Both the position numbers and the translations under genes were made by a program. The notes under the pieces were generated by a model that had not been told where the DNA came from, ran no database searches, and saw nothing but the letters and a program-made list of their open reading frames with translations. A DNA stretch of 64,000 bases. Source: Tamarix chinensis (lineage: Eukaryota; Streptophyta; Magnoliopsida; Caryophyllales; Tamaricaceae). Location: positions 130,127,122 to 130,191,121 of the forward strand of contig CM060172.1 in assembly GCA_030549775.1 (NCBI GenBank), given 5' to 3'. This document shows, one piece after another, positions 1-12,482 of this stretch (positions within the stretch are counted from its first letter, which is position 1; every line of letters begins with the position of its first letter).

Positions 1-2040
1 AGAAACATTCTCACCTATAAGGAATCTCTGGCCACTTATTAGGAAAAGTTTATTTTAAAAAAATATTTTTATTGTATTTATATAAAACCGTGTATGATAT
101 ATTAATAGGAAACATTCTAGAACTAAATATTGAAATTTTATAACACAAAATCAGAGAATTAAATTAAACCAAACTACTTTTAGTTCTCAATTGATTAAAT
201 TAAAAAAAATTAATATAACCCTAACCTTATTTTTCATCATCCTTAGCCTCCAACTTGCTTCTTCATCCCAAGCTTCCATCTCCATATTTTTCCATCCCAT
301 CTTTACCACCCATAATTCAAATCTTTTATTTTGACCTTATGGAATCAAAAATTAAAAAGGGCAAATGACAAATAACCACAAACGACTAATAAAGAATGAT
401 GGGATGAAAGGAGGTGGTTCTCATTGTTCAAACCATATAAATCAAACATCTCTCCGTTTATCAACTGATTAGAGAAAATTAACATAAGAATGGTGAAGAT
501 TGAAGAGAGAGGCGGGTCTTTGTTTCCTCTATCTATTTAATTTTAGTCTTCAATAACATATGTATTACCATAAATGAAGAATAATTAATTTTGTTGCAGG
601 TACCTTGACATTGGCATTGCCATACCCTTGATTTTGATTGTTCGACAATAATTGTTTGGGGGGCTTGTTGGTTAAAAGCTATGGTAATTACCGGACTAGT
701 ATTTTCAATCTTGATTTCTAGATTTTGGCTCACATCTTCTTTAGCCACATTATATATTTTTTTTTATTAAATTGAGATATGAAATTCCTCCCTTAGTGGC
801 GATGATTAGTATTCTTCTTTAGCGCCTCTCTTCGATTATTTGGTGAGCTCACCTCCAACTATCATTTAGCTCTAGATATTGGATGTTTTATTTATTTAAT
901 TTTTTCCTACTATCGTTTGTTAGCTTACTTTAGAGTGACGTCATGACTTCGACATCCATTTCTAGATTTTAGACAATCTATGTTGAAGAAATAAGTGAAG
1001 AATAGTGAGATTGGGATGAATAAGCAAATTGAATGTCAAGGATGATGAACTATGTCGAAGATAAAGAAATAAAGAATTTTGTTTTTAATTAAATAGTGGA
1101 AGAATAAAAATAGTTTGGTTTAATTTAGTTATCTAATTAAACATTACAAGATTTAATATTTAGTTTGTTAAGTGATGCTTATTATATGGTGCACACAAAA
1201 TATTTGTTTATGTATTTTAAGAATAACTATTAACGTTTTTTCGTGTGCGTCTATATATATATAGCTCTAGAATAATATGATACGTAACTTTCCCGTGCAT
1301 ACGGTTGCACGTCATGATTCATCATCTACCAAGAGCTATCGGCCTACACGGCATTAAAGCTTGTTGAAACCCAACTCCCCCTGCGGGCGCATTTATTTAT
1401 TTATAATATTAAACTCGTGGTAGCCATGTAATCTACAGGGCCAGGCCACTTAAGGTCGTGGCCCATTACAACAACCCCACCGGAAGAAAAGAATGATTGC
1501 TTGCATATGCGTTTGATATGGGTGGATGGTCAATAATATTTAGGTATAATTATAATATATATGTATTTTTAATATTTTTATATGTATTGATAAAAATATA
1601 TTAACTATATAATATAATTATATTAAATATACAATTGGTATATCTAATACATTTAATTTTTTTTTAAAATAATATATATTTAATATGATTATAATAAATT
1701 TTAAATAAATTATTATATGTATTTAATATATTATTGTAATTATATCAAATAGATAAATAGTGTATCCGGAATTGGATTTACTCAATTATGTAAACAAGGG
1801 GTGGGGTGGGGGGGGGGCTAGCAAAGGAAACGAAAATCAATGTCCACCGCACTCAGCGAAAAGCTCGAATTAGGAGAAAGAACGGTTGGACCCTTATCTA
1901 TTTAACTTGTGCACAGGAAGGGGAAGAAGGAAATTTTCACAAGTAGATACTGCTACTAGTTCGTAATATAATAATAATAAGAATTTTTATAATAATAATA
2001 ATAACAAAATAATAGAAATAGAAATAGAAGGGGGGGAAAA
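1..2040. other. AT-rich intergenic DNA upstream of the LTPG gene
   Basis: No convincing gene is visible. The stretch is AT-rich with short poly-A/T runs. A 72-codon open frame on the - strand (533-748) lacks an ATG at its start and matches no family I know. At 1801-1818 there is a G-run, and from about 1968 to 2005 an (ATA)n-like tract runs up to the purine-rich leader just before the ATG at 2041. The promoter of the LTPG gene should lie here, but I cannot single out a TATA box with confidence; the TATCTATTTAA-like stretch near 1893-1904 is only a candidate. Confidence 0.5.
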
Positions 2041-3863
2041 ATGGCTAGAAATGCGGCGGCAGCAGCAGCACCACTGATAACTTTAGATGTAGCCGTGGTA
2101 CTCTCGATGCTGGTTATGGTGGGTTTGGTGAGTGGTTCAGACTTGGCAAAGGATAAAGAGGAGTGCGCGCCGAAAGTTGCAGGGATGGCACCTTGTCTAC
2201 CTTACGTTAGCGGCGATACGAACGCTCCAACCATTAATTGTTGCACCGCTTCTCAGCAAGTGATTAAGGACAGCAAGAAGTGCGTCTGCCTTCTAATTAA
2301 ATACAAGGACGACCCCAACCTTGGGATCAAGCTCAATACCACTAGTGTCCTCACCCTCCCTTCTGCCTGTCAGATTTCTGATAATTTCTCCGAATGCCCA
2401 GGTACGTAAATCCGCCATTTTAGGCTGCCTTTTGCTTTATTTATATATACACCTTGCCCACACCCCGATCACCTTAATTCGTCCCTAATTACTTTTAACT
2501 CATCTTCTCCTTTGTAATCGAAAGCTACAGCAGCTTGCAATTCCGATTTATTCCGAGTACAAATTAATTACTAATTAGCTGCTGATACTATAGATAGGTT
2601 CATTCATTGATTAAGGTAAATCGCGTACAAATTATCTACTAATTAGCTGTTGCTAGTCAAACACTAAGTATGGACCAGTAAACACCCACACTAAACACAC
2701 AAAGTATGGACCAGTAACTGTTTATACGATCGACTATCTTGGTTGCAGCAATTTTGCACTTATCACCTGGCTCCGCGGAAGCTAAGGTGTTCGATGATTT
2801 TGCTAGAAGTGCTGCTGCAGCAAACAAGACCTCCTCCTCATCTCCCACGGCCGCTACCGGTACGTAAAATACTACTCCCACTCCCATCCCACAGTCATTT
2901 TAACAATACTTTTTTTTTTAATGAAGAAAATAGGGGAAAGAAAGCCAAAGGTCAATTTTTCTTCTTCTTTGTATTCATTTTTTTTTATAATAATAATAAT
3001 AATTCTTTGTTATAGTTGGCATATTCTAAAATAATTTAAAAGTTTAGGTTTTAAAATGGACAAACCGACCTCATGACTTATTAAAAAATTGGATCAATTC
3101 ATATGTTTAGTTAAATATAAGTAGGACTATAAATAATATAAATTAAATATTTTTGGAGTCGAATTCAACCTATTTAACTAATAGAGTTTAAAATAAAAGT
3201 CGAGTTTAACTCGTTTAGTTAAATAAAAAAATTAAGTAAAATCGAATTTATGAGCTATAGTTATAAAATAAATCGAGCTTTATTTTTTCACATTCATACT
3301 TGACTTACTATATTAAACCAACGAGTCATACTGATTTTTTAATGAATTCACTGCCAAACTAACTTGGTTCTTCTATGCCTAACCAAAATATTCCTTATTC
3401 ATTCGTACTATGCGGTACCCGCAAACCAAAATCACTGGCTCACTTTCAATTTCCATCCATCCATCCATCCATCCATCCATTTATTACAAAAATTGATTGA
3501 TTTTGCATCGCTTCATCCGTCCATCCATCATTTATTATAAAAATTGATCGATCGATCGATACCGGTACTATATTCGATCAATTAGTACTAGTAGTTGTCG
3601 TATTCTTTTTAAGATCCATCTGGAAATCGTTTAATTTGCTGTGTAAGTGTTTATGAAAAGGTAACTCGCCGAGCGGTACTGGATCAACTGCTGCATCATC
3701 ATCGACGAGTAACGGAGGAGTCAGATTAGGATATATTACTGCCACTACTGCTACTACTAAATGGTTTGGATCGGCGGGATACACTCCTCTTCAAACTTAT
3801 GGTCTAATTGTCCCCTATTTGGTGTTTTACTCCATCATCAATCATGTAATTTCGGTGCTTTGA
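2041..3863 (+). CDS. GPI-anchored non-specific lipid-transfer protein (xylogen/YLS3-like LTPG), three exons
   Basis: Predicted exons are 2041-2401, 2749-2859 and 3661-3863, joined in phase 1 each time (675 nt, 224 residues). Both donors read GTACGT and the acceptors are TTGCAG and GAAAAG; the second acceptor has a weak pyrimidine tract. The protein has an N-terminal hydrophobic signal (about residues 10-32), then the eight-cysteine lipid-transfer pattern C..C..CC..CxC..C..C (EEC, APC, NCC, CVC, SAC, SEC). A Ser/Thr/Ala/Asn-rich spacer follows, and a hydrophobic C-terminus (LIVPYLVFYSIINHVISVL) fits a GPI-attachment signal. Exon 2 continues directly from the last cysteine with a LHLSPGSAEAK stretch typical of LTPG/xylogen-type proteins. 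The family acts at the outer plasma membrane and cell wall, binding lipids or taking part in cuticle and suberin export; that role is by homology. The frame looks intact, with no stop in the three exons. Exon 3 is the least certain part. Confidence 0.85.
2402..2748 (+). other. LTPG intron 1
   Basis: A 347-bp AT-rich intron with GTACGT donor and TTGCAG acceptor. It is inferred because the open frame would otherwise end three codons after the eighth cysteine, whereas joining restores the family-typical stretch after that cysteine. Confidence 0.8.
2860..3660 (+). other. LTPG intron 2, with simple repeats
   Basis: An 801-bp intron with GTACGT donor and GAAAAG acceptor. It contains an (ATAATA) tract near 2988-3002, a (CATC)n tract near 3454-3480 and a (GATC)n run near 3546-3560. 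The acceptor is chosen because phase 1 opens a Ser/Thr-rich and then hydrophobic C-terminus; other AG sites give early stops. Confidence 0.6.
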
Positions 3864-4672
3864 GTAAGTATTAGCCCATGGAGTCGTATCGTGCGTGTAT
3901 GTACTGGACAACTCAAGTTACGCTTGCTATTGGCTATTGGTTGTGCACCTCCTACGCATTTTCGGGTTTTTGTTAAGGGTCGAATTTTTAGAGTGCTATA
4001 TAAGTATTACTACTAATAAAATATTCAATAAATAGCTCAATATTTCCTTATTTGATGTATTTCATTTCATTACGTATGAAAAATAATAACTTCAACGAAG
4101 AAAAAGTGGTTTAATCTTCCTAGAAGTCTAAAATGAATAATATTTTGGCAACAACCATGCCTATATATATATAAACTTTGGATACTATTTCTGCTATTTG
4201 AATTGAAATTGGCTCCCTTCTTTATCATATTTTTACATTTTTGCTCATCAAAAGGAATATGTTAACTTTGGGTAAATTGAAGGAAAATTAATGCATCAAT
4301 CTTTCATTGTTTGCTACAAGAGATATAGGATGAGGAAATAAACCTTCTTAGGAAGTATTATTTTTATGATTGACATGGAGTGAGCAGAAATGCCAAAGCA
4401 AATGGAACCTCTTTTTAACTCATCTCCTATACATTTTATAAATTATAATAACTTTATCTCTTATTTTCTAAAGTAAGCCAAACACTTATATAATATCTTC
4501 AATCACATGCTTCTTGCTAAGTAAAATTCTAAAAAAAAATTGGACTCCCTCACTAAGTTACAATATAACAAATGATACCTTAATATGTACATACATGTTT
4601 AGTTATAATTTCGTGATGAACCAACTCACAATATGTATACTCCATTTGTTCATGGTTAATTCATATCACAAA

Positions 4673-4676
<4 letters not shown>

Positions 4677-4727
<51 letters not shown>
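4677..4727. repeat. (AT)n microsatellite
   Basis: About 25 uninterrupted AT dinucleotides; the only long dinucleotide run in the window. Confidence 0.95.
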
Positions 4728-4729
<2 letters not shown>

Positions 4730-4983
4730 CATTCTCTTTGTTCATAAAATATTACATTGGCAATTCTAATTAAGATTGAAAATATCACACACACACATAT
4801 AGGGTTTGGTTAAAATGAACAAAGGGAGTATAAATATCGTTGGTTGCTTCTTCACGAAAGTTATAACTAAACAAGTATTTACCGTTTAAGGTATTGTTCG
4901 GTATACCCTAAATCCTAACTTAGACATAAACTCCAAACCCCAAACCTAAAATAAAACCATCTAAAAATCTAAAATAAATAGAT

Positions 4984-5009
4984 TAAACCCTAAACCCTAA
5001 ACCCTAACC
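4984..5009. repeat. Interstitial telomere-like repeat (CCCTAAA)n
   Basis: Three consecutive plant telomere-type heptamers sit inside a 600-bp stretch of degenerate versions of the same word. The first copia LTR begins at the end of this stretch. Confidence 0.75.
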
Positions 5010-5566
5010 TCTAAATCCTAAACCAAAAATCATAAATGCTTAACCCTAAATCTTAAGCTTTAGCTAATCCTAAACCCATTCCCTAAACAAATCATGTAGG
5101 CTTTTGGGGTCTAAATAAGTGGATAACTTAAAATCTAAATAACTCATTTTTTTTAAGAATAATTGGAATAAACCATAAAGGTTAAACAGGTCTAATATCA
5201 TGAAATAAATAGAATAAACCCTAAACACTAAGTTTTAAAAGGCTTAAAATCCACAAACCTTAAAGCATAAACCATAAACTTGAATAAATTTAAAATCCAT
5301 AACCTTAAAATATAATTTCTAATTTGAGTAAATCTAAAATCCATAAACTCTAGATATACCAAGGGTTAAATATTAGAATTGGAAAAACCAAATGTGACCA
5401 TAAATAAATCTAAAAAAAAACTCAAATAAACTTAAAAAAACTAAACCTTATGCCCAAATAATCTTATATCAAAATTTAAAAAACTTAACTTGGCTACAAA
5501 TCATTCTAAAAATATTTAAAATGAAATTAACCCTAAAACCCTAACACATCACCCCAAATCTATAAA

Positions 5567-7048
5567 TGATTTTAGCCTAACGAAAACAACGCAGTGGAAT
5601 AAAATATAAGGTTAAAGTACACAAAAATGCATGTTAGATTAAGATCAAATCTATTAGTTGTCTATACTAGGTTAACCAATTGATTCAAATTGAAGGTGAG
5701 AATGATTTGGTCGACTTCTTGTTCTAGTTTGTGATTACTCTAATCATCAGACTTCAATCTTTTTCGAGCAAGCGAGTGCAAATTACGATGCACCTCTACT
5801 GGTATCCACATAGAACAAAACTGGATCACTAGGGATGTGTGCTAGCACTATTGAGAATTCACTCTCAATTTCATGGAAACAAATCTTGATGGCTGGGAAA
5901 GTTCGTAGTCACAAAATGAGAGAGAAATGGATATTTATAACAAAAACTTAGCGTGGTTTTATATTAAAACCCTAGACCACCTTAGTCACATTGGACTTAG
6001 GCTTTTAATCAAATTAAAGTCATCGTAGGTTTAATCCTATTAATAATACCTTGGGCTTAAAGAGATATTAACCATATTAAGACCTCATCTTACCTAGTTT
6101 ACTATCCATTTAGGACCCAGTTCAATTGGTGTGTGACCCTGTAGGTTCATGTAATGTTGGTAGTGGATCAAAACTCCTTTCGATCCCACAAATCCTAAGA
6201 GGCCTCTAACAAGATGTTATGGCCACTCAAATTGAGTAAATGTTATAAGCTTGACATATCCTATTATAATATGTATATTTATCCTTTTGTCACTCCATGT
6301 TTAAATTGAACAAAAGGCATTAATCGTGTCATGCTTGATTTGGTCTATCATACTCTTTCTCGGTCACCAAGCAAGACTAACCTTAAATAAATGACAACAT
6401 GTTTTCACATGGCCATGATAACATTAGTCATACTTTTTGAGGGGTCTAAAGACATCTCTCTCATGTCATAAGAGGGAAAAATCCCATCTCAATCATCTAT
6501 GCCCCTTTTATATTATTCACACTATGACTGATCATTAGGTATATGATCACTCCCAATAAGGGTAACCTTTGGTAAAGTCAAAACATGATGATCATCATAC
6601 TGACATATACAAAGATCTTAGGTCAGAGGATAATATACTATTTGTAAAACACTGATGATAATTCACACATTATTTAATGTAGTGTCCTCTTATTAGGTCA
6701 GCTCAATACCATGTTCTGTAACATATATCTATGTTATAAGTTTGATAACTCATATCAATGATCAATAGAACACGATCATCAACTAATCAACATACTAGTC
6801 TTATGATCACTAATATCCCTTAATTAGATGATACTATATTAGGTACAATTATTGAATAATAATATTTCCATTATTTAGTAGAGTTCCACAATCCAGTTTC
6901 ATACTCGATTATCTACATAAAGAATAATTGCTCAAAGGAGTAACAAAATTTGAATAAATAACATCAAATATTCTTTTATTAATAAAAATAGCCAAGTATG
7001 TGAATACAAATCATCAACTATGATTGGTTCAAGGGAAATTTTCTAACA
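5567..7048 (-). repeat. 3' LTR of the copia element
   Basis: The 1482-bp LTR reads TG...CA on the + strand. It is bounded at 7048 by TTCTAACA next to a polypurine tract. The stretch from 5567 to about 6834 aligns by eye with 35645-36920, starting with GATTTTAGCC and ending at AGATGATACT. Confidence 0.85.
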
Positions 7049-7062
7049 GCCTCCCACTTGCA
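7049..7062 (-). other. Copia polypurine tract
   Basis: On the - strand this reads GCAAGTGGGAGGC and abuts the LTR start TGTTAGA. This is the usual place for plus-strand priming in plant copia elements. Confidence 0.75.
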
Positions 7063-7910
7063 TTAGAACCAATCACACAAAGGCCTAATGCTTTGTGAAC
7101 TAGTATGATGTTCATCCTTAGGTTGTGGTAGAGGCTTTGTTAATGGATCAACAATATTTGCATTTGTATGAACTTTACATAAATTTACATCATCCATCTG
7201 GATAATCTCTTGAATGATGTGATATTTTCTAAGTATTTGCTTTGTCTTTTTATAAGACCTTACCTCCTTATCCTGTGTGATAGCTCCATTGTTGTCATAG
7301 TATAAACAAGCTTGAATCAAGATGTTAGGAACTAATTCTAGTGCAGTGATGAATTTCCTAATCCACATAACTTCTTTTGATGCTTTTGAAGCAACAATAT
7401 ACTCATTTTCTATTGTAGAATCAGCAATCGTGTCTTGTTTTGAACTCTTCCAACTCACAGTGCCAGTGTTAAGGAAAAACACATAACATGACTATAATGA
7501 GAAATCATCTTTATATGCTAGGAAACTAGCATTTGTGTAGCCATTTACAAATAGATCATATTCTCCTCTATGTACCAATAACATTTCTTGTGCCCTCCTG
7601 AAGTATTTCATAATGTTCTTGACTATAGCCCAATGACTCTTACTAGGGTCAGACTGGATTCTACTCATCATGCTAATGACATACAAGATATCCGAGAAGT
7701 GCATAACATAGAATACATGATAGAACCAATGACTGAAGTATATGAAATTCTAGTCATACAGTCTCACTCATCCCGTGTCTGAGGAAACTGAGTTTTGCTA
7801 AGATTTAGACCATGATGCCTAGGCAAGAAGCCTCTCTTAGAGTCTTTCATATTTAACCTATGGAGGATCTTGTTGATATAAGTACTCTAACTTAATCCAA
7901 TCAAATTTCT
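7063..7910 (-). pseudogene. Copia RT C-terminus and RNase H, decayed
   Basis: Right to left, the RT tail (STYINKIL, LPRHHGLNL) leads into RNase H with GYTNASF, VSWKSSKQDT, ADSTIENEY, YYDNNGAI and ANIVDPLTKPL. The usual catalytic Asp of GYTDAS is Asn here. An in-frame stop separates 7492-7704 from 7063-7482, and another stop lies just after the insertion boundary. This portion of Pol would have cleaved RNA from the cDNA hybrid. It cannot be functional as written. Confidence 0.85.
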
Positions 7911-9525
7911 TGATAGCAAGTATACCGTTTACAAGTAATACGTAACACTAAGAGTTAATAATAACCAAAAAAATTTCAAATCAGACCTAGGAGATTAAAA
8001 TTAAATGAAGAAGTAATTAATTCTAAACTAAGAATTTCAAATCAAACTAAATTAACCTAAAATTGAATCAAACAAAATCTAATAAAGGTAAAAATAATTA
8101 ATACAAGCTACCGAGGAATCTGGATCTACCAATATCTAATTATAATGATCAATTAATCAATTACCCGATGTTTTCAATTACTATCTATGTGTCCACGGAA
8201 ATATTTAACTAATGTGATCTCTCATACTACACATTCCTATCTTCAATTATGAGTCTCGCTATCTTTAGTTAAATAATTTAAACAAAAGATAATATTTTAG
8301 GTTCAATTAATTATTTATCCTTCCATATTGTTGTAGAAATTATGCAATTGTTCTCACAACCCATTCAATTCCTATTTATACTATCTAATATAAAGTGGAG
8401 AATCGGCTCTTGCATCTTTTCTAAACTTATCAAAAACTAATTGAAGGTGATTAGTCTATTAATTAGGTAAAATATATAATAACAACATAAAGCATATAGA
8501 GTTATCTATTAATCAATCAATTAATATATAAGTATAAAGAATAGAGTTTAACCATATTCTTATTCTTGATAAAAGAAAATTAGAACATGCTATTCATTAA
8601 AATAAAAATAATTAAATTAAAAATATAATCTCTATTATACATAAAATATTGAACCTAAGAATATTTGAATATAAAATTATAATACTTTAGATTTAAAATA
8701 AAAATAAGAAAATAATATTTTACCGCATGGATGATCAGGGACACAAAAAAATTTCCTTCTCAACTTTAGTGTTGTGATGTCACATGTTCTTCAATTCTTT
8801 TCTCTCTACAAATGATGACACATGTGCCTTCTCTATTTAATTTTTTCTTTGGTCTTCTCCTTCTATTATTGCCTCCATATTTCTCTTCATAATTCTATAC
8901 ACACACGCGCACGTGCGCATGCACCCTGAAAGTCTCTTATCTTTTGTTGTAGTATAATGGAAAAAGTTACGGTTGACCAGTTAAACACATATTTTTCTTT
9001 CTTTTATCTTTTTCTTTTCTTCTATCTTTTCTTACCTGTTAGTTGCTATTTTTGTAGGTTGTTGATGTAATATCTATCGAGGTTGCAAAGATAACAACAA
9101 AAACAACAAAAAAAACAACAACAACAATAATAATAAATAGTAAATAAAAAGTAGCACATACAATTCCAAACTTTTTTAAGCACCCACACCTAATCCCAAC
9201 CTTAACAGTGATCTAAATTTCAACCATTATTCACTCCAATTTAGGAAATAATATTAGAAATAATATTTATAGATTTTATTTTTATATTTACACCAAAATT
9301 TGAATCACTTAAATCAGAGTTAAGATATAAAAGTTATGGTCAAAATACCACAGGTCAAAACTTATATGAAAATCAACTTTAAGCTCTAAATTAATTTAAT
9401 ACATGAGATTCTTATAAATTAAGCACATAATTAAAATTAATATAAATAACCTCACATATTATTCAGATAAATAATAAAAAAATTAAAGTAAAAGGATATA
9501 AAATATATAAAAAATATTCATTCAT
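7911..9525. mobile_element. AT-rich insertion inside the copia RT, possibly a solo LTR
   Basis: The copia RT homology stops near 7911 and resumes near 9530, leaving about 1.6 kb of unrelated AT-rich DNA. It begins with TG at 7911 and could end with CA near 9524, as an LTR would. It carries a CACACGCGCACGTGCGC tract near 8902 and an (AAC/AAT)n stretch near 9096-9138. No clear target duplication and no coding domain was found, so the class is unknown. Confidence 0.5.
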
Positions 9526-9529
9526 CATA

Positions 9530-10135
9530 TATATCTTGATCCCTAAAATATAGGTTGTATTACCAAGATCCTTCATTGAGAATGAATTTCTAGCCATGTC
9601 CTCACACACTATAGCATTGGAATATCATTTCAAATAAGTAATATGTCATCTACATAAATAATAAGGAAAATAGTTGCGCTCCCACTACTTTTCTTGTAAA
9701 CACAAGAATCTTTTTCTCATATGATGACGCCAAACTCTTTGACTACTTCATCAAAATGAAGACTCTGATTCCTAGATGCTTTCTTAAGGCCATAAATTGA
9801 TCTCTTAATCTTACATGCCTTTACAATAATGATGGGATGTCTAAAACCTTTAGGTTGTGTCATATACACATTCTCTCACAAATAACCATCAAGGAATGCA
9901 ATTTTGACATCGATTTGCCATATCTCACAGTCATGAAATAAAGTAATTGCTAGAATAATCTAAATGGATTTAAGTATAGCAACATGTGAATAGGTTTCAT
10001 CATAGTCAATACCATGAATTTGTTTGTAACCTTTAACCACTAGACATGCCTACATATTCATTTGCATCTAATGGTTCTACAATCATCAGGTGGATAAACC
10101 AAAGCTTATACTTAGTTTTTATCTATGGATTCCAT
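9530..10135 (-). pseudogene. Copia reverse transcriptase, decayed
   Basis: The - strand shows the family's motif order: VVKGYKQIHGIDYDETYS, then WQIDVKIAFLDGYL, VYMTQPKGF, RSIYGLKKASR, and the catalytic YVDDILL (Asp pair encoded at 9645-9656). It continues to a KDLG-type stretch in a shifted frame before the insertion. Several in-frame stops and frame shifts are present. The metal-binding Asp residues survive but the protein cannot be made in one piece. Confidence 0.85.
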
Positions 10136-10419
10136 CTTGGATTACATGGTGTCCATCCATTTATTGAATTGAAAGCTCATCATTACTTATTCAAATGTTA
10201 AAGGTTCATTATAGTCTAACAATAACACATCACAACGCTTAGTCATGAGAAACACATCTCTATTTGGCTCGTGACACATGCTTTTAGTCATTCATTGAAC
10301 CTTTTCCACTTTTGTAGGTCCGACAACAGATTTTGAGGCTACTTAGGCTCTACTACATTGGGATCATTATCTTGTGGTTCTTAAATTTCTTCAAGATGTA
10401 CTTTACTCCCAATAGCTTC

Positions 10420-11075
10420 TCTGAAAAGAAATTCTCTTTCTAAAAAGATGTCATTTCTAGCAACAAACATTGTGTTCTCTGTTTAATTATAAAAGTAATA
10501 TTCTTTAGTTTCTTTATGTATGCTTCACAACCCCAAATCTTGAGAAAAGACAAACTTGGAACATTTCCAGTCCATATCTCATAAGGAGTCTTTTCTACTG
10601 CTTTTGATGGAGCTTTATTTAGTGTGAACGCTGCAGTTTCAAGAGCATATCTCATATAGAGATTGGAAGATCTTTTTTATTCATCATTGATTGAAAAATA
10701 TCTAATAAAATTCTATTCCTCCTTTTAGATACACCATTCCACTATGGAGTACCTGGTGGAGTAAGTTGTGAAACTATTCAACATCTTTTGAGATGATCAT
10801 CAAAAGCTTGGCTTAAGTATTCACCTCCTTGATCCAATCAAACAGCCTTAATAGTTTTACCAAGATGATTATATACTTCATTATGAAATTATTTGAAATT
10901 TTGAAAGGATTAATGTTTATTTTGCATAATATAAACATAACCATATCTACTAAAATCATCATTAAATACGATGAAGTACTACAACCCTCCTCTAGCAGTT
11001 GAACTGATCGGTCTACAAACATTAGTATGTATGAGGTCCAATAATTCATTCGTTCTTTGGCTATGTCTAGAAAAT
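10420..11075 (-). pseudogene. Copia integrase core and C-terminal part, decayed
   Basis: The best stretch reads YALETAAFTLNKAPSKAVEKTP, followed by YEIWTGNVPSLSFLKIWGCEAYIKKL, very typical of plant copia integrase (10440-10655). Upstream, 10813-11049 retains a degraded core in several frames. Downstream, ETKEYYFYN and FVARNDIFLERE show the end of the domain. Stops and frame shifts interrupt it. Confidence 0.8.
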
Positions 11076-11107
11076 GGGGAATTTTCCATTTTTCCTAATG
11101 AACAAGA

Positions 11108-11401
11108 CTAAAAATAAGACTCGCAAGTTTCAAATGATTCAAAATCAAATGAATGTAGAAGTCCATCTTTATGGAGCTTCATAATGCAGTTCTCAATTAT
11201 ATGTCCTAAACGACAATGCCGGAGGTACGTAAGATTCAAATTGTTGGATTTGAATCTCTTAGTATTTATGTTATAATTAGGCATATCAAGATCTAGAACA
11301 TAAAAACCATTATTCATTCGGGAATAACCATAGAACTCTTCATTCAAATAAAAGTAATAACTATTGTTCTTAATAATGAAATGAAAGTCTTCCTTTTCCA
11401 A
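11108..11401 (-). pseudogene. Copia GAG-pre-integrase domain
   Basis: A 97-residue open frame contains YLRHCRLGHI, the conserved His/Cys pattern of the GAG-pre-integrase (zinc-binding) region just ahead of the integrase core. Its position between the protease motif and the integrase fits the copia order. Confidence 0.8.
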
Positions 11402-11569
11402 ATAGAAACAAAAATGATGTTCCTATTTATAACATGTACATGATAACGGATATTCAATTCTAGAAATCATAATGGTAAAGCTAAATTGAAATTTCCTATA
11501 GCTTGAGCAGCAACTCTTACTCCATTCCTAACACATAGGTCCAATTATCCTTTTTCCATTCTACTACTC

Positions 11570-11640
11570 TCCTTTAGACCCCGCACATTTGTATAAATGT
11601 GAGATCTACATTCAGTATCTAATACCTAAGAAGAAGTATA
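11570..11640 (-). pseudogene. Copia aspartic protease motif, mutated
   Basis: The - strand reads VLDTECRSHI where the family normally has a D-T-G catalytic triplet followed by CGSHI. The Gly of the triplet is Glu (codons at 11611-11619). Surrounding sequence is too decayed to define the domain limits. Confidence 0.6.
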
Positions 11641-11822
11641 AGTAGTAACATTTACTTTTATACCACAAATACCTAAAGCTCCGGCTTCAACTAAGCCATT
11701 TTTATTATCTTCCAAGTATTTATTGCAGTTTCTCTTCTAGTGATAGACTTCTTGCAATAGAAGCATTATTGGTTAGTAGTTAGTTCAGATTGCGATTGGC
11801 GTTATTTTCTTTTTTCCAGTTC

Positions 11823-12482
11823 TTAATTAGAGTTTTCCCTTACCCTTGGGATCAACCTTTCCCTTTCTTTTACCAACTCTCTTGAAAAGTTTTCCCTTGT
11901 AAACCAGGAGATCATTATTAGATTTTTTAATGTTTTATTTCCAATAGTCTTAAGAATCCCATGCAATTTAATAAGTGATTTATGATGATCATGCATGATG
12001 TAGTTCATGAAAAACTTATCATATGAGTCAATAAATGATTGCAAGATCAAAACCATAGCTAACTCTTGGTTAATAGGAACATCTAATCTCTCAAGATAAT
12101 CAACATAGAAAATCATCTTGAGAACATGAGGACTAACTGGGTTCCCTTCTGCCGGCTTTTATGAAAACAACTATTTTATAGTCTTAAACCTTTCAACTCA
12201 AGTTCTTATGTTCTGTGATGAAAACTTGAATATCAACCATAAAATCAAATTGTTTTTGACATTATGATTTCATCTAAGATAACATTAGACAATATACATC
12301 CTTATGCTTACGATAAGTAGCTTTCTCGACACGTGAGGTATTAGCTACTAGTTCCTTAGGGTCCGCCTATTTAAGGGTATAATGTTTTCTTTCTCGAGTG
12401 AGAAATATTCTCAAATTTCTATGCTATTTAATGAATTTATTTCCATTGTCATTGAGAAGGTGTTGGTGTTATTATTTGTCAT
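11823..12482 (-). pseudogene. Copia gag (UBN2-type), decayed
   Basis: The start codon is placed at 12482-12480, where MTNNNTNTFSM begins; a stop follows soon after. The best open segment (11823-12116) reads YVDYLERLDVPINQELAMVL, then ILQSFIDSYDKFFMNY, the capsid-like UBN2 pattern of plant copia Gag. A CCHC-like stretch would follow near 11760 but is degraded. Confidence 0.75.

Larger units (their letters stand above)
3864..5566. other. Intergenic AT-rich DNA between the LTPG gene and the copia element
   Basis: No gene seen. It includes the LTPG 3' flank, an (AT)n microsatellite and a long degenerate stretch rich in AAACCCTAAA-like words (about 4900-5560). Confidence 0.5.

Noticed and set aside
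533..748. Possible small - strand gene with charged residues
   Set aside because: No ATG at the start, no recognisable family, and AT-rich flanks; could be a lost exon but there is no support.
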